A DNA stretch of 64,000 bases from Fremontodendron californicum (GCA_030761205.1 JAULJL010000018.1:11552501-11616500), one strand, 5' to 3'; positions 11,022-22,865 are shown, counted from the stretch's first letter. Notes: generated by a model not told the origin, from the letters alone. A program made the numbers and translations.

Positions 11022-12040
11022 CTACTCCAGGAATAACTGGGGGTACTGTCTTCTCATGTCTCTTTCAAGTTCCCAAGTAGCTTCCTCTTTCCCATGATGA
11101 TTCCATACAACCTTCACCGAAGGAATATCCTTCGATCGTAGCTTCCGTACCTGCTGTTCTACTATGGCTATGGGTTCTTCTACATATGACATGCGGGGGT
11201 CTATCTCTACCGCCTGCAATTGCAACATATGGGACTCATTGGGGAGGTATTTTCGAAGCATCGACACATGAAATACCGACTGTATAGCGGCTAACTTAGG
11301 AGGAAGGACCAACTCATATGCTACTGCCCCATGCAGTTGAAGTATCTCAAACGGTCCAATATACCTTGGACTCAGCTTTACTCTCTTGCAGAATCTCATG
11401 ACACCCTTAAACGGAGACACTTTCAAGAACACATGATCCCCCATATCAAACTCTAGTTCCCGACATCTATTATCGGCATAAGACTTTTGCCAACTCTGTG
11501 CCGCTCGCATTTTGTCACGGATCAACTCCACATTTCTTAATGCATCCCGAACCATATCCGGACCTAATAATGGACGATCACCCACCTCGAACCATCCCAC
11601 TGGAGATCTACATTTTCGGCCATACAATGCTTCATATGGTGCCATCTGTATGGTACTCTGATAGCTGTTATTATATGCAAACTCAATCAAAGACAAGTGC
11701 TGATCCCAGCTACCCTCAAAATCTAAAACACATGCCCAAAGCATATCCTCTAAAGTCTGGATGGTCATCTCAGACTGACCATCGGTTTGGGGATGGAACG
11801 CGATACTGAATCTCAACGGAGTACCCAGTGCCTTTTGAAATGATTCCCAAAACCTCGATGTGAACTGTGTGCCTCTATCTGACACAATAGAAATAGGCAC
11901 TCCATGCAAAGGCACTATCTGGTCCAAATATAGTCTAGCATACTTGGTTGCCATATATGTAGTGCGCACTGGCAAGAAACGTGCAGACTTGGTTAATCTA
12001 TCGACAATCACCCATATCGAGTCGAATCTTTGGTTGATCT
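11022..12040 (-). pseudogene. Integrase core and chromodomain-like C-terminus
   Basis: The frame starts in the integrase core. Motifs in order: VDRLTKSARFLPV, the second catalytic aspartate in IVSDRGTQF, and the glutamate in TDGQSEMTIQTLEDM. Then come the GPFEI and HVSMLRKY segments. The last 50 or so residues, with YVEEPIAIVEQQVRKLRS and VVWNHHGKEEATWELE, look like the chromodomain found at the end of chromovirus integrases, which targets insertion to heterochromatin marks. The frame is separated from the upstream integrase half by a single-base frameshift near 12030. The stop at 11022-11024 is the natural end of the polyprotein. Confidence 0.88.
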
Positions 12041-13027
12041 AGGCAACCCCGTGAGTAAATCCATCGTAATCTTGTCCCATTTCCATTCAGGGACATCTAA
12101 GCTCTGAAGTGTACCTGGCGGTTTCTGATGTTCGGCCTTAACCTGTTGGCACACCAAACATCTAGCCACAAAGTTCGCTACATCCTTCTTCATGCCTTCC
12201 CACCAATAATGTGCTTGTAGATCATGATACATCTTGGTGGAACCAGGGTGCATAGTGTAGGATGAGCTATGAGCTGCCTCGAGGAGTCTGTGCCGTATAT
12301 CTCCTACCAATGGTACCACGAGGTGGTCATGTAACCATAAAGTTCCATCATCATCTATACGAAACTCCTTGCACAATCCTTGTCCAACCTGGGCTTTCTT
12401 TCCTATGCAGAAATCATCATCATGTTGCAACTGTTTTACCTCCTCCACTAATGATGATCGTACTTGCACATGGGCTAATATCTCCCCCGTGTAGGTAACA
12501 CTAAGTACCACACGATCATTGATGCAATTCCTCACTTCCCGAACCATATGTCTCCTCCGTACTGCTACATGGGCTAAGCTACCCATGGACTTCCTACTCA
12601 AGGAATCTGCGACAACATTGGCTTTGCCAGAATGATAAAGGATGGTACAATCATAATCCTTGAGTAATTCCAACCATCTCCTCTGTCTCAAATTTAACTC
12701 TCGCTGATCAAATATATACTTGAGACTTTTGTGGTCTATATAAATCTCACATGATCGGCCATACAAATAGTGTCGCCATATCTTCAATGTGAAGATAATG
12801 ACCGCCAGTTCCAAGTCGTGCGTAGGATAGTTCTGCTCATGTCTTTTTAACTGTCTCGATGCATAAGCAATAACCCTGATCTTCTGCATTAATACGCAGC
12901 CCAAACCTATGCTAGAAGCATCACAATACACCACAAAGCCATCTGTCTCATTTGGCAATGCTAACACTGGTGTTGAAGTCAAGAGCTCCTTAAGTTTATT
13001 GAAGCTCTTTTCGCACTCTCTGACCAA
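12008..13027 (-). pseudogene. RNase H and integrase zinc finger/first catalytic residue
   Basis: The first part is the retroviral-type RNase H: the aspartate in VVYCDASSIGLGCVLMQ, the glutamate in THDLELAVI and the late aspartate in ANVVADSLSRK. It continues into the integrase HHCC finger (HSSSYTMHPGSTKMYHDL, then CLVCQQVKAEH) and the first catalytic aspartate (KITMDLLTGLP). The frame then runs out of register near 12030, where the integrase core continues one base off. Its start is another frameshift from the RT frame near 13015. Both breaks look like single-base losses relative to the continuous polyprotein of the family. Confidence 0.88.
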
Positions 13028-13668
13028 ACAAACTTGACATTTTTCTGTGTTAACCTGGTCAGTGGTGCAGCTATCCTCGAGAAGTTCTCCACGAACCTCC
13101 TATAATATCCAGCTAACCCTAAGAAACTCCTGATCTCTGTTACTGTAGTTGACCTCTCCCAGTCTCGTACTGCCTCAATCTTCTTGGGATCCACAGAAAT
13201 ACCTTCCTTCGAAACTATATGACCAAGAAAACTTACACTCGATAGCCAAAACTCACACTTGGAGAACTTGGCAAACAGTTTGTGTGCTTGAAGAGTCTCG
13301 AGGACAACGCGGAGGTGTTTCCTATGTTCATCCTCGCCTCGCGAATACACCAAGATATCATCGATGAACACAATCACAAACTGGTCAAGCAAGGGTTCGA
13401 ACACACTGTTCATCAAATCCATGAACGCTGCCGGTGAATTCGTCAGTCCAAATGACATGACCAAAAACTCATAGTGTCCATATCGAGTGCGAAAGGTTAT
13501 TTTGGGAATATCTTGCCTCCTGATACGAAGCTGATGGTACCCTGATCTAAGATCTATCTTAGAAAAACACTGAGCGCCCTGCAACTGATCGAATAAATCA
13601 TCGATCCTAAGCAACGGATACTTATTCTTCGTCGTCACTTTATTCAACTGCCTGTAATCAATACACAA
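12979..13668 (-). pseudogene. Reverse transcriptase, central part
   Basis: Canonical Ty3/gypsy RT blocks: CIDYRQLNKVT, FSKIDLRSGYHQLRI (first catalytic aspartate), FGLTNSPAAFMDLMN, the VFIDDILVYS active site with two aspartates, and FLGHIVSKEGISVDP. It ends in the linker to RNase H (LTRLTQKNVKFVW). It is separated from the protease/RT start frame by a one-base shift near 13665 and from RNase H near 13015. Confidence 0.92.
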
Positions 13669-14141
13669 CCTAACGATCCATCCTTCTTCTTAACAAATAA
13701 AACCGGAGCACCCCAAGGAGAGGTACTCGAGCGTATAAAGCCCTTATCAAGAAGATCTTGCAACTGAACATTTAGTTCCCTTAGCTCCAACGGAGCCATA
13801 CGGTAAGGAGGAATGGATATCGGCTGTGTTCCCGGGGGTATATCTATGCAAAACTCAATCTCCCTATCCGGTGGAAGTCCTGGCAACTCTTCGGGAAAAA
13901 CATCAGGGAAATCCTCTACCACGGGAATCCCTCTCAAATCTTGAGACTTCATCTCAACATCATATACATATGCCAAGAATCCTTGGCAATCATTCGCTAA
14001 CAGTTTCCCGGCACTAATTGCCGTGATCAAGTGAGGCGAAGTTGTTCTACGATCTCCTTGATACCTCAACACATGTTTACCCGGTATTTTCAACGCTACC
14101 ATCTTCTCGTGGCAATCCAATACCGCATGACGGGCAGACAA
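13644..14141 (-). pseudogene. Protease C-terminus/linker and RT N-terminus
   Basis: The frame begins after an in-frame TAG (plus positions 14142-14144), at the point where the protease LGMD would normally run into LSARHAVLDC. It carries the linker (VVEDFPDVFPEELPGLPP) and the first RT block (YRMAPLELRELNVQLQDLL, GFIRSSTSPWGAPVLFVKKK). At 13665 the frame shifts by one base and the reading continues in the 12979-13668 segment. The TAG replaces a codon that is tryptophan in most relatives, which fits a G-to-A change. Confidence 0.88.
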
Positions 14142-14456
14142 CTAGTCCATGCCCAAAATTACATCAAACTCATGTATATTTAGTTCAATTAGATCTATCA
14201 AAAATATCTCACCCTCGATCCGTATTTCACATCCTTTCAATATCCTGTTCACAGGGTAAACCTCCCCTACCGGAGTAAGCAATATCAACGGATCATCTAA
14301 CATATCATAATTCATGTTCAAACATGAAGCAAAGGAAGGGGATATAAAGGAGTGCGTAGCACCCGAATCAAATAATACTATAGCATGCTTGGAACAAATA
14401 TTTAACGTACCTGTCACGACGGCATTTGACGCCTGCGCGTCCTGAGGATTCAGCAC
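14142..14456 (-). pseudogene. Aspartic protease
   Basis: HAIVLFDSGATHSFIS is the retropepsin-type active site (DSGA), followed by the NIHEFDVILGMD block near the end of the domain. It stops at an in-frame TAG immediately after LGMD. The function would be polyprotein cleavage. Upstream it joins the gag tail (NAVVTGTLNI...). Confidence 0.88.
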
Positions 14457-15763
14457 AAATGCCCTGGCTTGTCCTCGACCCTGTGTAGTCTGTCCTCTAC
14501 CCCCATAGTCTGTCCCCTATCTCCAGACTGTGTACCTCTTCCTGTTGTGCCTCTGCCCATTGATTGTGCCACTGACCCAATAGTAACGGTTGGCGTAACA
14601 ACTGGGGGCGGTGCAATTGTAGTATACGTGGGTTGAGAAAAATTTAGCGGACAATCCTTCTCATATGCCCTGGCTGACCACATCTGAAACAGGTACCAGG
14701 CTTCCGCATCGTCCAAAATATGGATAACCACAACTCTGACAATGGGGAGCTCCTGATCTCCCAATGTTACCTGATGACTGGGTAACCGATCTAGTCTGAC
14801 TGCTCTGTCCTCGGACCACTATACCAGCACCACTAGGTGCTCCTGATCCGCCTGCACCAGACTGCCTAAAACCCTGTCTCCCAGTCTTGGCCTTCTTCTG
14901 AGACTCATGGTCAACCTGCCTCTCTTTAGCCCGTGCCTCAAATCGTAAGGCTGCATCAAGAACATCAGAGTATGTAGAGGTCCTCGTCACTGGTACCGCC
15001 CTAAATAAGTACTCCTTGAGGCCATTAGCAAACCGCTTGGCCTTCATAGTATCAGTCATCACCATATGTGGCGCATACTTCGCCAACTAATTAAACTTAG
15101 TATCATAATCCAACACTGACATGCCCTCAATCTGTTTCAGTAACTCAAACTCTCGAGCCTTTGCATCCCGTAGACTCTCAGGCATGAATCGCATAATAAA
15201 AGCATTATAAAACTCAGACTATTCTAATGGAGGGCTACCCGCTGGCCGGCTCCTCAATAGGGTCTTATACCACTCATAGGCCACCCCCGTCAACTGATAA
15301 CTAGTCAACTCCACGGCTCTAACTGGTGAGCATCCGAGAGCCACACATAACCGATCACATACATCCACAAAGTCCTGTGGATCTGAATCAAGCTCAATCC
15401 CAGAAAATATTGGTGGCTTATTCCATCGAAACTCATATAATGTCACTGGGAGATACGGCCCTTGCTGGGCGGGTTGTTGTCCCTCAAGGGGATTCTGTGG
15501 CCTTGGAGGATCTGGAGGGGCCTGGTCCTGTCTTCGCTACCGCTGATTTGCTAGTAGATCTATCAGGGTTCTAACCTCCTGACGTATCTCACCAATCTCA
15601 GTATCTAACTGTTCTACCCTATCATTTACTATTGACCCCTAGCAGATTCAGCGGTCTGCTCTCAATCTCCAGCTATAGGATTCGGATATCCCGTCGAGAC
15701 CTGATCGGGAACCCTAGGTGGTCGTCCCCTATGCCTACCCCGTGTTCTCTGCACCGAGAGCAT
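14457..15763 (-). pseudogene. Gag (capsid and nucleocapsid), broken
   Basis: A likely start is the ATG at plus 15761-15763, opening with a basic MLSVQRTRGRHRGRPPR stretch. The capsid follows (FSGIELDSDPQDFVDVC, YEWYKTLLRS, FIMRFMPESLRDAKAREF, LAKYAPHMV), then a basic region and a CCHC zinc knuckle (CFRCGQPGH, then C after a frame change near 14660). Breaks: a TGA close to the start, a frameshift near 15640, TAG at 15219-15221 and 15087-15089, and the shift within the knuckle. Gag would form the virus-like particle that packages element RNA. Confidence 0.8.
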
Positions 15764-15888
15764 AATAACCTAAGAAAAAAATTTAATCATTAGGTACCCT
15801 CATCAATCCAACCCCGCACAATCCAATATAACCGACAAGTGATCCTTTACATGATGGACACGTATACAGTCACCGACCTCTAAACAAT
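15764..15888 (-). other. Untranslated leader of the chromovirus
   Basis: The stretch between the primer-binding site and the inferred gag ATG. No conserved motif is recognised. Confidence 0.5.
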
Positions 15889-15900
15889 GCTCTGATACCA
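15889..15900 (-). promoter_or_regulatory. Primer-binding site, initiator tRNA-Met
   Basis: The minus strand reads TGGTATCAGAGC, complementary to the 3' end of plant initiator tRNA-Met. It lies four bases inside the 5' LTR, as expected for this group. Confidence 0.88.
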
Positions 15901-15904
15901 ACTT

Positions 15905-18608
15905 TGTCACATCTCAAATCTGGGAGTGTGACCGGCTAGAAACAAGTATATACCCTTGCCTCCGAAGCCTTAACCATTCATTTACCTAACGAAATTTCGC
16001 ATGACCTCACCAGATAAAGGGTGGTTACCGAACCTGCAAAACATGCAACACAATAATAATAACACATGACATCCTGGTTAAGACATCTCCAACTAGGGAG
16101 TAACCGAGATGCCCCGCAGTAAACGCACAAAGTGAACCACAATGCATATATTTATACAATACCAAAAATGTAGACAACAACATCGGTCTCCGACCGAGTA
16201 ATTGCATGACACATAATACAACATATTTAAACAAAATAATATATAAACATTCCTAGGTGACTGTGCACAACTCCTCCATCAAGTAACGGATCACCTCGTC
16301 AAAACGACATGTCATGCTCACCAACTAGTGTCACGAACTAAGCCGACGGGGTGGATCAGGGACCGGGTCGATCAGTATCTGAAAAAGAAAAATAACTAAA
16401 GAGTGAGTCATGAGGATCCAGTGAGCAAACGCAAGTTATATTACCTAATATCACCTGGATGTTTCTATCCAACATCACAAGCAACTATAACATCCGGCAG
16501 GGTCCGTAGACTCCTACAAATCGGTAGGGCTCGAAAGCTTCTACAAAACTGGTAAGGCACGAAGGCTCCTACAAAACCGATAGGGCACGAATGCTCCTAC
16601 AAAACTGGTAGGGCACGAAGGATCCTACAAAACTGGTAGGGCACAAAGGATCCTACAAATCCAGTAGGGCTCGAAGGCTCCTACATAACCGGTAGGGCTC
16701 AATGGCAGCCTACAAACCGGTATGGCACAATGGCAGCCTATAAATCCGGTAGGGCACAATGGCAGCCTACAAATCCGGTAGGGCACAATGGCAGCCTACA
16801 AATCGGGTATAGCTTAACATTACAATAAACTGCATCACATAGCATTTAAATAAGCATACTAGCAAGGAACAATGTGGCACCATACGGTCGACCACTCATA
16901 CAACAATCCCAGATTATTACATAATCATCACTTGTCCATTCCTTGGACCTTTTTCTCATGTCTTTACGAGAACTCGATATCATAAGGTAATTCTTCATCA
17001 TACATTCATACAATCACAGCCAGTATGACATAACATAATCTAACGATCCTATGTCTATCGCTACACGTTTACTCACAGTGCGCTAAGCGGGAGAAATTGG
17101 TTCCTCGTGCTCCGAAACTCTTCCAACCATGGACTCAGCTAATCCGCGCTCCTAGTACATAAACAGTAATTTCGTAAATATTTTATAAATTAGAAACATT
17201 CATACTATCCAAATTGTAGCTAATTAGCTGCTATCCGAAATTTTGCAGCTTAGCTATTTAAGCATTATAATTTTACACCTAGCTCGGGTGGAAATTCGGA
17301 GCAACGATCAACTGGAAAGTTGCTCCCCCGAGCCTAGCAAAGCTAACGGTGGCCTCGGATGGTGTTAGAAGTGGCAGCACAAGGTGGTTGGCCAACATGG
17401 TGAATTAGGCCAAGCTTAAATTTCTCACTCCAAGCCACTTTTTCAATCAACCAACCCCAAATAATGGATGTAGAGGTTGATTTAGGACTACCCATGCTGG
17501 TGGCTATGTTGGAAACCACCTAAGGCAAAATAGCCATAAAGAGAAACACATAGTTTCTCTTGGTTTCTTAAAAAAACTAACACCAAATAAGTAATCCTCA
17601 CCTTCTAGATAGTAAAAATATGTATTTTGTTGGCTTGGTGATAAGTAGAATTCAAGAGATCAAGCTTACAAGCTTTTTGGTTATGGAGTTTTCACTTGGT
17701 TAGGTTTTCTCTTAAGGAAGAAGATGAAACAACCCTTCATGCTTAAGGAAAATGGGCTATCGGCTGAACATGGGGTTATGGCATGTATTTTATGGCCATT
17801 TTTCAGGCCAAATGACAAAAATACCTCTTTTTGCTCACTTTTTATCTTTTAGTGCTTAAATAGGGCCCACATGAAATTTTTACGTTCGGAAGCTCGTTTT
17901 TCACTTTTCTCAACACGAATATGTTTCAAATATCATTTTACACTAGTACGCAAGGTTTCATAATTTTTCGATATACCGAGCATCAAATCCGGGCCCTAGA
18001 CTGTTTATAGGTCAACATTTTGACTTTTTCGGTTTTAGCTCCAATTCTCATTCTGATTTCACCAACAGCTTTCTAACATCATTTTATGTCCATATAAATC
18101 CATTTTTTCACTTAAAACCTTTTCCGAACCTTCCCGCGGCCAATTCCGGTTTTTCACTCTTTTAAGCTAATTAAAGGCGTATTCGCTTTCAATCTCAGCA
18201 TCATATTGAGATCCTCTATGATCAAGGAGTCTATTGGTACCATATTCGAACCAAAAAGAAAATTTTGGGTAAAATAACCAAAATACCCCTGGTTCATATT
18301 TTACCGGTTTTGTGCCGATTAGATTTTTCAATAATCCTGATCAGTAATATATCACATTTTAACACTATGTGAAGTTAAAATACCAAATTTTATGGGCTTT
18401 ACATTGTCCCGATTGCGACTCCTGGCTCGTGATCACTTTAAGGCTAAATCCTCAAATAGCCGATTAAACCCCTTACTCTAAAAAATTTAATATAACAATA
18501 AGACCAGATGGTAGTGTGCTTTGTCTACAAGCATACATAAACTTGATCCATCATCTATGAATAATTTAAAGAGACCCGAGTTGATCTCTGAATTACGAGG
18601 GTCTTACA
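15905..18608 (-). repeat. 5' LTR of the chromovirus (2704 bp)
   Basis: It aligns end to end with 8175-10938 and has the same termini. It would hold promoter and polyadenylation signals for the element. The 28-29-bp array (16495-16812) has 11 units against 12 in the partner, and a stretch around 18189 is about 35 bases shorter than its counterpart near 10470-10520. Confidence 0.93.
16495..16812 (+). repeat. 28-29-bp minisatellite in the 5' LTR, 11 units
   Basis: Same two-variant unit as at 8763-9112, one unit shorter, with unit-specific substitutions. Confidence 0.85.
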
Positions 18609-18613
18609 AATAA
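18609..18613. repeat. Target-site duplication AATAA, right
   Basis: Identical to 8170-8174. Confidence 0.85.
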
Positions 18614-18869
18614 TTGGAATTGGAAAATTTTCAATGAAAAATTTACATTATTAATATCTTAAATTAACATAAATTAATCACGATAAACAAGTCACTTTAA
18701 ATGCATCAACATCCAATAGATAAATTTTGCATTTTTTTGCAACAAAAAAAGGGTTGCCACGTCGCCCCCCCTTTTTTTTTGTGGTCCTCATTTTTTTTAG
18801 GTTGTCGAGGGTAGGAAAAAAAAAGAAAAAAAAAGATGGTAGGAAGGAAAGAGGAAAAAAAACTGTTTT
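18614..18869. other. Spacer right of the chromovirus
   Basis: AT-rich sequence with homopolymer runs (C-run then T-run at 18764-18780). Nothing recognisable. Confidence 0.5.
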
Positions 18870-19930
18870 CGTGTTATTTTTTGTGTTTAAAGTATTATAA
18901 ATTTATATAAATGTTTACACGTTACTAATTCGTTTTATGTATATTTTTAAATGTTCGTATATTTGTATCGTGTTTGTGTTATTTTTCGTGTTGTGTTTTA
19001 ATTATTTTTCCTATGTAGTGTTCGTGACGTGTTCATGTCCATTTTATTTTTTGTGTTTTTCAAAGTATTATAAATTTGTGTGTTCTTGTTATTTTTTGTG
19101 TTTAAAGTATTATAAATTTATATAAAATTTTACACGTTAATAATTCGTTTTATGCATTTTTTAAATGTTCATGTCTCCGTATTGTGTTTGTGTTATTTTT
19201 CGTGTTGTGTTTTAATTATTTTTTCTATGTTGTGTTAGTGACTTGTTCGTGTCCTTTTTATTTTTTTTGTTTTTCAAAGTATTATAAATTTGTGTGTTCG
19301 TATTTTTTTTTTTTTGTGTTTAAAGTATTATAAATTTATATAAATTTTTACACGTTAATAATTCGTTTATGTATATTTTTAAATGTTTGTGTATCCGTAT
19401 CGTGTTTGTGTTATTTTTCGTATTGTGTTTTAATTATTTTTTTCTATGTTGTGTACGTGACGTGTTCGTGTTCGTGTCCGTTTTATTTTATTTTTTTTTG
19501 TTTTTCAAAGTATTATAAATTTATATACATTCTTACACGTTCATAATTCGTTTTATGTATATTTTTACACGTTCATATATTTGTGTCGTGTTCATATTAT
19601 TTTTCGTGTTGTGTTTTATTATTTTTCCTATGTTATGTTTGTGCCGTGTTTTAATTCATCTAATATTTTACATAATTTGTCATTGTGATTCAATTTAGAG
19701 AAAAATTTGTGTTCCTACCGTGTTCGTGTTTTTTTTTTTTTTTTGTGTTTTCAAAGTACTATAAATTTATATAAATTTTTACACGTTAATAATTTATATA
19801 AAGTACTATAAATTTATATCGAATTTATGTTATTTTTCGTGTTGTGTTTTAATTATTTTTCTTATGTTGTGTTCGTGTCTCAATTCATTTTATATTTTAC
19901 ATAGTTTGTCATTGTAATTCGATTTAGGAA
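18870..19930 (+). repeat. CGTG-rich tandem repeat block, right copy
   Basis: Four to five imperfect units of about 180-220 bases. Each holds GTGTTTAAAGTATTATAAAT, TACACGTTAATAATTCGTTT, a TCGTGTTTGTGTTATTTTTC segment and CTATGTTGTGTTCGTGACG in order. Units start near 18873, 19085, 19300, 19500 and 19720, the last being rearranged. It is the reverse complement of the block at 1-360. The short open frame at 18937-19125 is an artefact of the repeat. Confidence 0.75.
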
Positions 19931-20625
19931 AAAGTTTGTTTTACTTAGATTTATCTTTTAAGTTGATTTTATAAATTGTTTAGAATTTTAAATTGTTATG
20001 ACAGTTCTCTTTTGCTATTTTATAAAAAATATATATATATATATTTTTGTTTAATTGTTAACTTTCGTTTTTAGAAATATTGTCATCGTATATTTAACAT
20101 TTGATTTTCGCGGTATCGATATCATTCTGGTATTAGTAAATTTTATAGATTTGAAGTTTCTTTGAAAAGCTTTTGCATTAGTACCTCCAAGAGGTATGAG
20201 TATTTTTCTTTTAAATAATTCTAGTCATGATAACTGTCAAAATTTCTGCATTTTTGGATCTTGATACTCCCTTTGATATTGATATATTAAATAAATAAAA
20301 AGGATTGACAAAAAGTTATAGTATCAAACAAGCCAAACTAATTTATGGGACCTTAGCAGTGCAGATATGATGGGATCCAAAACAATGAAGCTTCGCTTAC
20401 TGGTTTGGTTTTTCATCAAAATGAACATGTAAACCTTGTAATTTTGTCAAATTTAACATTTGCTGAAATGTTCTTCACTGTTTTTTACACACAAAATACT
20501 TGAATAGCAGCAGGAGTAGATAGAGAAAGAGGTTTCATATCATTTAGTTAAACAGCCATGCCTGGTAATGAATGACCCTTGTCTTGCCAAAATGGTATTT
20601 GCTGTAATCAGCCTTTGTCTTACAC
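19931..20625. other. 3' flank of the BED/hAT-derived gene
   Basis: This holds a (TA)n run near 20028-20045 and otherwise unremarkable sequence. The part closest to 20625 is probably the 3' untranslated region of the minus-strand gene. I did not see a clear AATAAA signal on that strand. Confidence 0.5.
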
Positions 20626-22844
20626 TTACTTGGGCTCTTCCTTGACTTGAAATGAAGGTCTTTCTCCATTGACAGCTCCTCTAGCACTCTCCAACTCCTT
20701 CCAAGCTGAATCACCATTTTGGGACCCAATCTCCGGTGTATCATATACTATCCACTCATCCATTGGATCTATCTCATCAGCCACAATGTCATAGTTCACA
20801 CCCAATTGAGAATGCTGCTGCTGCAGTTGCAAATTGTAATGAACATATGTCAGATCACTTAATAGTTGTTGCTCGATCCGATCCCTTCCTTTTGTGAGCA
20901 GCTTCTCGGCTAAACTCCTGTTGAGCCTGTATTTTGAAGCACCAACACAAGTCTGGCTCAAAATTCTTGTCGCAAATCGCTGCAACTCCGGATACTGTCC
21001 TCCATAATGAGACCACCACATGGCTGCATTCACATTCTCAGAGGATAAAATTATTAAAAATTTCTAATAAGTATAAGAAAATGTGAAAGAGGAAAAGTTA
21101 TAGTTTTCTTACCAGGAGAAAAATTGGTTCGTTGCTGAACGGTACTCCCCTCTCCGAAAGCACCTTTAGAATGTCTATACGCATCAAGCTGTTGCAAGAT
21201 TTTATCTTGAATGGACTGATTTTGATTCATACGGACCATACAACATAACAGCCCAAAGGTGACCTCAGAATCACTTTGGAAATCAGTTGAATAGAAAAGA
21301 CTTGGATTAAAAAAATAACCTGCAGCATGGAGGGGACTATGGAGATGGCCATCCCAGATCTCATCAATCACTTTCCAAAAGGGCATATACTGAGATTTCT
21401 TGCTATTGCATTCCTCTTTAATTGTCTCCTTCACTTGATCAATGGTTTCGTATATGTATCCCATTTGGGGTTTATCATCCCCATTGATCAAACATAGAAC
21501 ACGTACAAGAGGTAGAGTTATCTTTAAAACCATTCCAGCTCCTTTCCAGAATGAAGGATCCCCTACCAATTCTGCTACCCTCTTGCCCTCTGGTCTAGAA
21601 GACCATGTTGAGGTGTTCCACTCGGACGATGATAACATCGCCTTGATGTTATTCTTTTCTGATATAATATTCTCTAGAGTCACAAAAGGCATAGCCGACC
21701 TTATCTTGGTAGGTTTAATAAGATCATGACCATCAGTATAATCTCTCAAAAGGTTTAATACTGTCACATGGCCGTGAATGAACTTCGAAATGGTCTTGGC
21801 CTTTTCTAATGTCCCTCCAATGACACCCATCATTGCAATCTTGTCTAACATTAGCTCAATACAATGAGATGCATTCACAGTCCAAAACACTGTCTTCCAC
21901 CTATCCATGAACTGCTTCCCAACAGCTCCCACCCAACCTACTGTAGAAAAGGCAATGATTTGAACTACATTTTCAACCCCAACCTCATCAATAACCCCAT
22001 CCAACAATAAATGCAATGTGTTAACATCATCAAACGAGGCCGAAACATCAGAAGAATGAAGATAAATTGGGCCCTCCGGGCAATCCACAATAAAACTAAC
22101 CAAGTTTCGACCCTTTTCATCAATCCATCCATCCAACAAGATGCTGCATCCAGTGTTTTCCCATGACTGCCTTATCTTCTTCACATATTCTTGCATTTCC
22201 TTTACTTCATCCTTAAGAATCCACCCTTTCAATTCCTGACAACTGGGGATCTTATACTTTGTCTGACCAGAACGGTGGGTATCATCTATCATCCTTTGAA
22301 AGCTTAGAGAGTTCAGAACCTTAAAATCGATACCTGTTTCGAAGAAAAATCTACCAATGCATTTTTTATTTTCCTTAGACAATGATTCTTCGTTTGGGTC
22401 ACCAATAACAGCACTTTGTGAAACTATCCTTTCGCTGGGAAGTATTGCTGCAGGTTCTAAATCATCTTCAGACATAGAATCCGTATTTTCATATTCTCCA
22501 CTCTCACTACCAGAAGATTCAGAACTTTGACGCCTCCTTTTCTTGGCAACATTCTTATTGGGGCATCCATTCCTCTTCCAGGGAAGATCTTGTTGAAACA
22601 GATCTCTGACTTCCTTGATGAGGCGTCCTCCTCTCTCTTGTAAATTGTTTCTGAACAGCATCTTCACATCTTCTGGAACCTTTTCACAAGGGATCACATC
22701 CCCCCGTACACCTCCCAAGTGGTACTTGAGACGGAAAAAACCACTCATCTCTTTCTCACAATAATTGCATCGGACTCTCTGCTTTTTTCCATCCACAGAT
22801 TTACCATGATCATGAATATTGATAGAGGCTTCACCTGATGCCAT
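20626..22844 (-). CDS. BED zinc-finger, DUF659 and hAT-dimerisation protein (host gene)
   Basis: Two exons (22844-21113 and 21023-20626) encode 709 residues. The ATG at 22842-22844 opens MASGEASINIHDHG. Visible parts: a BED-type zinc finger around residues 24-55 (C26, C29, H42, C53), a basic KKRRRQ nuclear signal near 101, an acidic Ser-rich stretch (106-130), a DUF659 region from about 195 with the ILLDGW motif near 236-240, and a hAT C-terminal dimerisation domain across the splice (MWWSHYGGQYPELQRFATRI). The protein ends VKEEPK, which contains a sumoylation-type VKEE. It lacks nearby terminal inverted repeats, keeps a long intact frame and has introns. I infer a domesticated hAT transposase acting as a nuclear DNA-binding protein, like the Arabidopsis 'hAT transposon superfamily' genes. 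Its targets are unknown. Confidence 0.87.
21024..21112 (-). other. Coding intron of the BED/hAT gene (89 bp)
   Basis: The minus-strand donor is CCTG|GTAAGAAAAC and the acceptor GTGAATGCAG|CCATG, phase 1. Splicing gives ...NFSPAMWWSHYGG..., which keeps the dimerisation domain in register. The closer upstream AG (CTCTGAG|AATG) would break the frame. Confidence 0.8.
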
Positions 22845-22865
22845 CTTATTTATTTCAAAAATACA

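Larger units (their letters stand above)
8170..18613 (-). mobile_element. Full-length Ty3/gypsy chromovirus (Tekay/Del-like)
   Basis: This 10.4-kb element on the minus strand has two LTRs (TGTAA...GTGACA), perfect 5-bp target duplications (AATAA at 8170-8174 and 18609-18613), a tRNA-iMet primer site, a polypurine tract, and the order gag, protease, RT, RNase H, integrase, chromodomain-like tail. The order and the C-terminal chromodomain mark a chromovirus. The 2.7-kb LTRs and protease/RT wording are most like the Tekay (Del) lineage, which is my inference. All ORFs are broken, so it is non-autonomous. LTR-LTR differences are clear, so the insertion is not very recent. Confidence 0.93.

Noticed and set aside
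11498..11809. Plus-strand frames within the chromovirus pol (also 12262-12498, 13826-14017, 14042-14278)
   Set aside because: Shadows of the minus-strand integrase, RT and protease frames, without independent protein signal.
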